Source of the DNA: Plakobranchus ocellatus
Taxonomy: Eukaryota; Mollusca; Gastropoda; Plakobranchidae
Reading direction: 5' to 3'
NCBI GenBank assembly: GCA_019648995.1
Contig: BLXT01004960.1
Coordinates: forward strand, 645,815-668,569
Length of the DNA: 22,755 nt
The position numbers were made by a program, and so were the translations under genes. Of the stretch, positions 19,891-22,755 are shown piece after piece. Every line of letters starts with the position of its first letter. Position 1 is the first letter of the stretch. The notes under the pieces are model-generated. The model saw only the letters and a list, made by a program, of their open reading frames with translations. It did no database searches and was not told the origin of the DNA.

Positions 19891-20396
19891 GGAAGAATGA
19901 AGGATTGAGAAAATTTAGCTTTTATATTATACACCTTGCACTTTAAAAAAAAGACTGTTTGTATGTTGTTGGTTTTTTTTTTTTCCGCTTTTTTTTTTTT
20001 TATTCCATTAACCTTTGATGTTATGGAATGGCTTCATATATTTTACATTATTTGATGTCAAATTGATCGAATTTGACCCTTCCATGCTACAAACACAGTT
20101 AGCATATGAGAGAAAAAGTGCAAGTTCTAAAACTAAAGCTTGCCACAAAGCTGGAGTAATCAGGGTGAAATGCCGAGTTGAGCATTTTAGGAAGCTGTAC
20201 GAAAATACACATTACGCAAAACAAAATATGGCCACAATGAGGTCCCAATTTTTTTTCAGCTTAGGACCTCTTAGGGCCTTACTCAAAATCAAATGGAGCA
20301 AGTGCTGATGTTGATTGTGAAAATTGGACCCCACATGTACATCTGTGTAATCGATAGGATACTTTGTAAGTACAAACATAGGCTTTCATACATATT

Positions 20397-20553
20397 TATA
20401 AAAAGAACATATTTTATTTTTGATTGAGGTTGATTTTAATAACATTGTCCAAAAGAATATTATTATAAATTAGATTTATACAGAGCCCTATAAAATAAAA
20501 TTCTTCTCATATAAAAAGAACATATTTTATTTTTAATTGATGTTGATTTTAAT
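20397..20553. repeat. Two-copy direct repeat, 113-bp spacing
   Basis: 20397-20440 and 20510-20553 share 42 of 44 bases, starting TATAAAAAGAACATATTTTA. Each is followed by AACA-TGTCCAA, and the first copy's CAGAGCCCTATA meets an inverted TAGGGCTCTATA after the second (20573-20585). Confidence 0.85.
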
Positions 20554-21187
20554 ATTAACACTGTCCAATTAATTAGGGCTCTATATAAACCTCATTGGCT
20601 TATAAATGAACTCTAGGAATAGCTTTAGATCCTATTGAATTTTTGGGTTTTTTGCTAACACTACAACCTCTATTACTTTTACAAAATCTGTACACTTTTA
20701 ATTCTATAGGCCTACAGAAAAAACAATTGGGGGCCAAGACTTCCCTTTGATGACACAAGACTTATCTCGATGGATGCTAGGGTGCTTACCTTCTTATCTT
20801 GTTATAGCAGAACCATTAAATAATATAAAAACAGTACAAATTTCCTTCCTATCTCTTGCATTTGTAATTATATTTAAAAATTATCTCTGGGATCGTGATT
20901 CATGATCAATACTTCAGCTGCCATTTTCCGAAAGAGTAAATGATAAAGTGTTTCTTATTTTCAAAACTTGGAGGCAAAATTAATTTTGCTATTACGATGG
21001 TAATAAACAATTTTCAAAATTGTCTGCTCTTATAGCCCAAATGACTTTCATTTCATTTTCAAATATTATTATAAAATATAAATCTAAAATCACAATGATC
21101 CTAAAAAAATTACAAAGCATTTTTAAGGGGTTGGGATTACTGGTTTGTACCATACAATTGGGTTAATAGTTTTTAAACAGTCATGGT

Positions 21188-22148
21188 CTAGATCTAATTC
21201 ACAAGGTTTATTACATTTACAACTAATTTAACTTCATGTTAACAAAGTCCAAACATAGACAAAAGTACACGAATAAACAGGCCAGAACTAGATCTAGATC
21301 TAAATCTTATTTAAAAGTTATAAGGTAAAATTCATTAAAAAGCAAAGACACGTAGAAATATTATATTTTTATCACAAAACTTTCTGATAAAGTGATATTG
21401 TAGTTTAGATCTAGATCTAGTACTCTAGAATTAGGAAATCTCCCAACTGTCAGACAATACAAGTTAAAGCCGGCTCCTGCCATAGTCACAGATAAAGGTA
21501 GTCAGAAACCCATAGATAGGTACAGACCTAGAGGATCAGGTTGTGCAACAGAGATAAAAGAGAAGTGTGAAAGGGGGATAGATTTTTTCCTCATTTTTTT
21601 GGAGAGAAATGCAACTTTATATTCCTCTTCGCTTTGTGTCAGAAGAAAGCAGAAATCTTACCAATTTCGGGCCTACTCAAGGCAAGCATTATAACTATAT
21701 TGCAACGGTCAAAATTCAAAAGTTATAAGACTAATGATCAGTTTAAATCAAAAATCCGAAATCTTTCTAATTTCGGGCCTACTCAAGGCAAATGTTGGGC
21801 CTAAAATATGTTGTAACACTAACAGCCAAAATTTCCAGTTGTAGATAGACTAGTAATCAGTCCAACAAGAATTCGTACATTTCTTAACGAATATTTTGTA
21901 ATATGTAGATTCTATACGACTGTAAGGTCGTACATTAGATCTAAATTTAGAATCTAGTATCTAGATCTAGATCTAGTCTAGATAGCAGATTTATAGGCCT
22001 AAAAACATGACGTGTACGGTACCTGGAATAGTGGAAATTCTCTGGACTTGGCGGTGTTCATGCAATAAACTTAAATTTTAGATAAGATACCAGTATCTAT
22101 TCAACTTATTATTGTAAGGCTAGATTCTAGCACTAGGTTAGATCTAAG
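21188..22148. repeat. Cluster of AGATCTAG words
   Basis: CTAGATCTAGATCT-type strings occur at about 21290-21303, 21405-21420 and 21960-21982, with shorter AGATCTA words near 21189, 21936 and 22139. AGATCT is palindromic, so both strands read alike. They look like a genome-wide simple repeat rather than a single element. Confidence 0.8.
21652..21865. repeat. Diverged two-copy tandem duplication, about 106 bp
   Basis: GAAATCTTACCAATTTCGGG at 21652 and GAAATCTTTCTAATTTCGGG at 21758 both continue CCTACTCAAGGCAA. Weaker similarity (GTTATAAGACTAATGATCAGT against GTAGATAGACTAGTAATCAGT, each followed by more) extends through the rest of the unit. Confidence 0.8.
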
Positions 22149-22755
22149 CTCATATAGACGTCTAGTAGCATGACTATTTCTCTATCCTGTACCGCTACGC
22201 TAAGTTCAATCAACGGTTTTGATCGATTTACGATCACTGTGATTTCTTTTCTCTGAGAATCGCTTCCCCTGAAACCAAAGGGAGGCTATTCCCACATTTA
22301 GAATGGCCTAATAGGAAAAGAGTACAGGTTCTCATTGTGCTGGGCAATAATATTATAAGCCCATCGATTGCGCGTATAGCCCATAAGTCGGTGGTATAGC
22401 CACGATCAATCGAGAGTGTCTGTGTATCTATACAGCTTCAGCTCTGTAGAAGTATAATGTTGATAGCATCTATAGGCCAAATTTGAAAATGTCATGTACA
22501 CGAGCCGTGAAGCTGAAATTAATCTAGATTGTGCAACTTTTGGATTTACGGGAATAATGACGGAATGAGTAATTCCATACATGTTCACTATCTCTGTTGC
22601 CTTTTTTCGAAGAATTTTACATGCTCGTTCACTTTTATTCTGTACATGCTATTCTTTCTTGCCATCCCCTCCAATGATTTAAACATCTCCAACCCCCAAT
22701 ATCCTCTCCGATTGACTAGTTCATCCCTCCTTTCCGCCTAGCACCCCCCCCCTCT

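Larger units (their letters stand above)
19900..22755. other. Upstream AT-rich DNA without recognised gene
   Basis: Region 5' of TXNDC15. It holds T tracts (19972-19985, 19988-20001), small tandem duplications listed separately, and many CTAGATCTAGATCT-type words. The plus frame at 20015-20308 (97 codons) has no recognisable motif. A CCCCCCCCC run lies at the right edge (22743-22752). A TXNDC15 promoter and leader exon should lie here but I cannot place them. Confidence 0.5.

Noticed and set aside
20015..20308. 97-codon plus-strand ORF upstream of TXNDC15
   Set aside because: No recognisable motif, AT-driven composition, and no splice or start context worth support.

Overview
This is animal nuclear DNA, most likely from a gastropod mollusc and probably a heterobranch. 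The signs are: a four-coding-exon host gene with GT-AG introns; long AT-rich non-coding stretches; several minisatellites; decayed DNA transposons of lineages common in aquatic invertebrates; and repeated AGATCTAG-type words near the right end, which I associate with heterobranch genomes. The taxon is inference. No bacterial operons, rRNA, tRNA or CRISPR were seen.

Left third (1-6000): a nest of decayed mobile and virus-like sequence. A 203-bp segment of a RAG1/Transib-like transposase gene occurs at 1-203 and again at 4334-4536, with 4 mismatches. Between the copies, on the minus strand, lie a DIRS-type Gag-like ORF (74-1150), a degenerate tandem repeat (1190-1500), a broken gene resembling the nucleoprotein of chuvirus/mononegavirus-like RNA viruses (1520-2847), and a large inverted repeat (3198-3728) that looks like two LTR ends placed head to head. 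The rest of the RAG-like pseudogene runs from about 4205 to 5975.

Middle (6000-15300): three minisatellites (6700-7075, about 36-43 bp units; 8340-8905, about 99 bp units; 11285-12212, 56 bp units with an 18-N gap), two unrelated piggyBac transposase C-terminal remnants (9087-9487 and 10025-10345), another RAG/Transib-like fragment (12214-12990) and a dead Tigger/pogo transposase (13868-14829). Everything here appears broken.

Right third (15300-22755): the one convincing host gene, an ortholog of TXNDC15 (thioredoxin domain-containing protein 15), on the minus strand. Its four coding exons (19863-19117, 18395-18199, 17521-17394, 16253-16042) join in phase to give 427 codons plus stop, with signal peptide, acidic lumenal region, thioredoxin domain with an intact C-x-x-C site and a C-terminal membrane helix. 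Upstream of it (19880-22755) is AT-rich DNA with small tandem duplications and no recognised gene.

The best candidate for something undescribed is the composite at 1-4536: a nucleoprotein-like viral gene beside retroelement-type terminal sequence and a Gag-like ORF, bracketed by two nearly identical transposase fragments.
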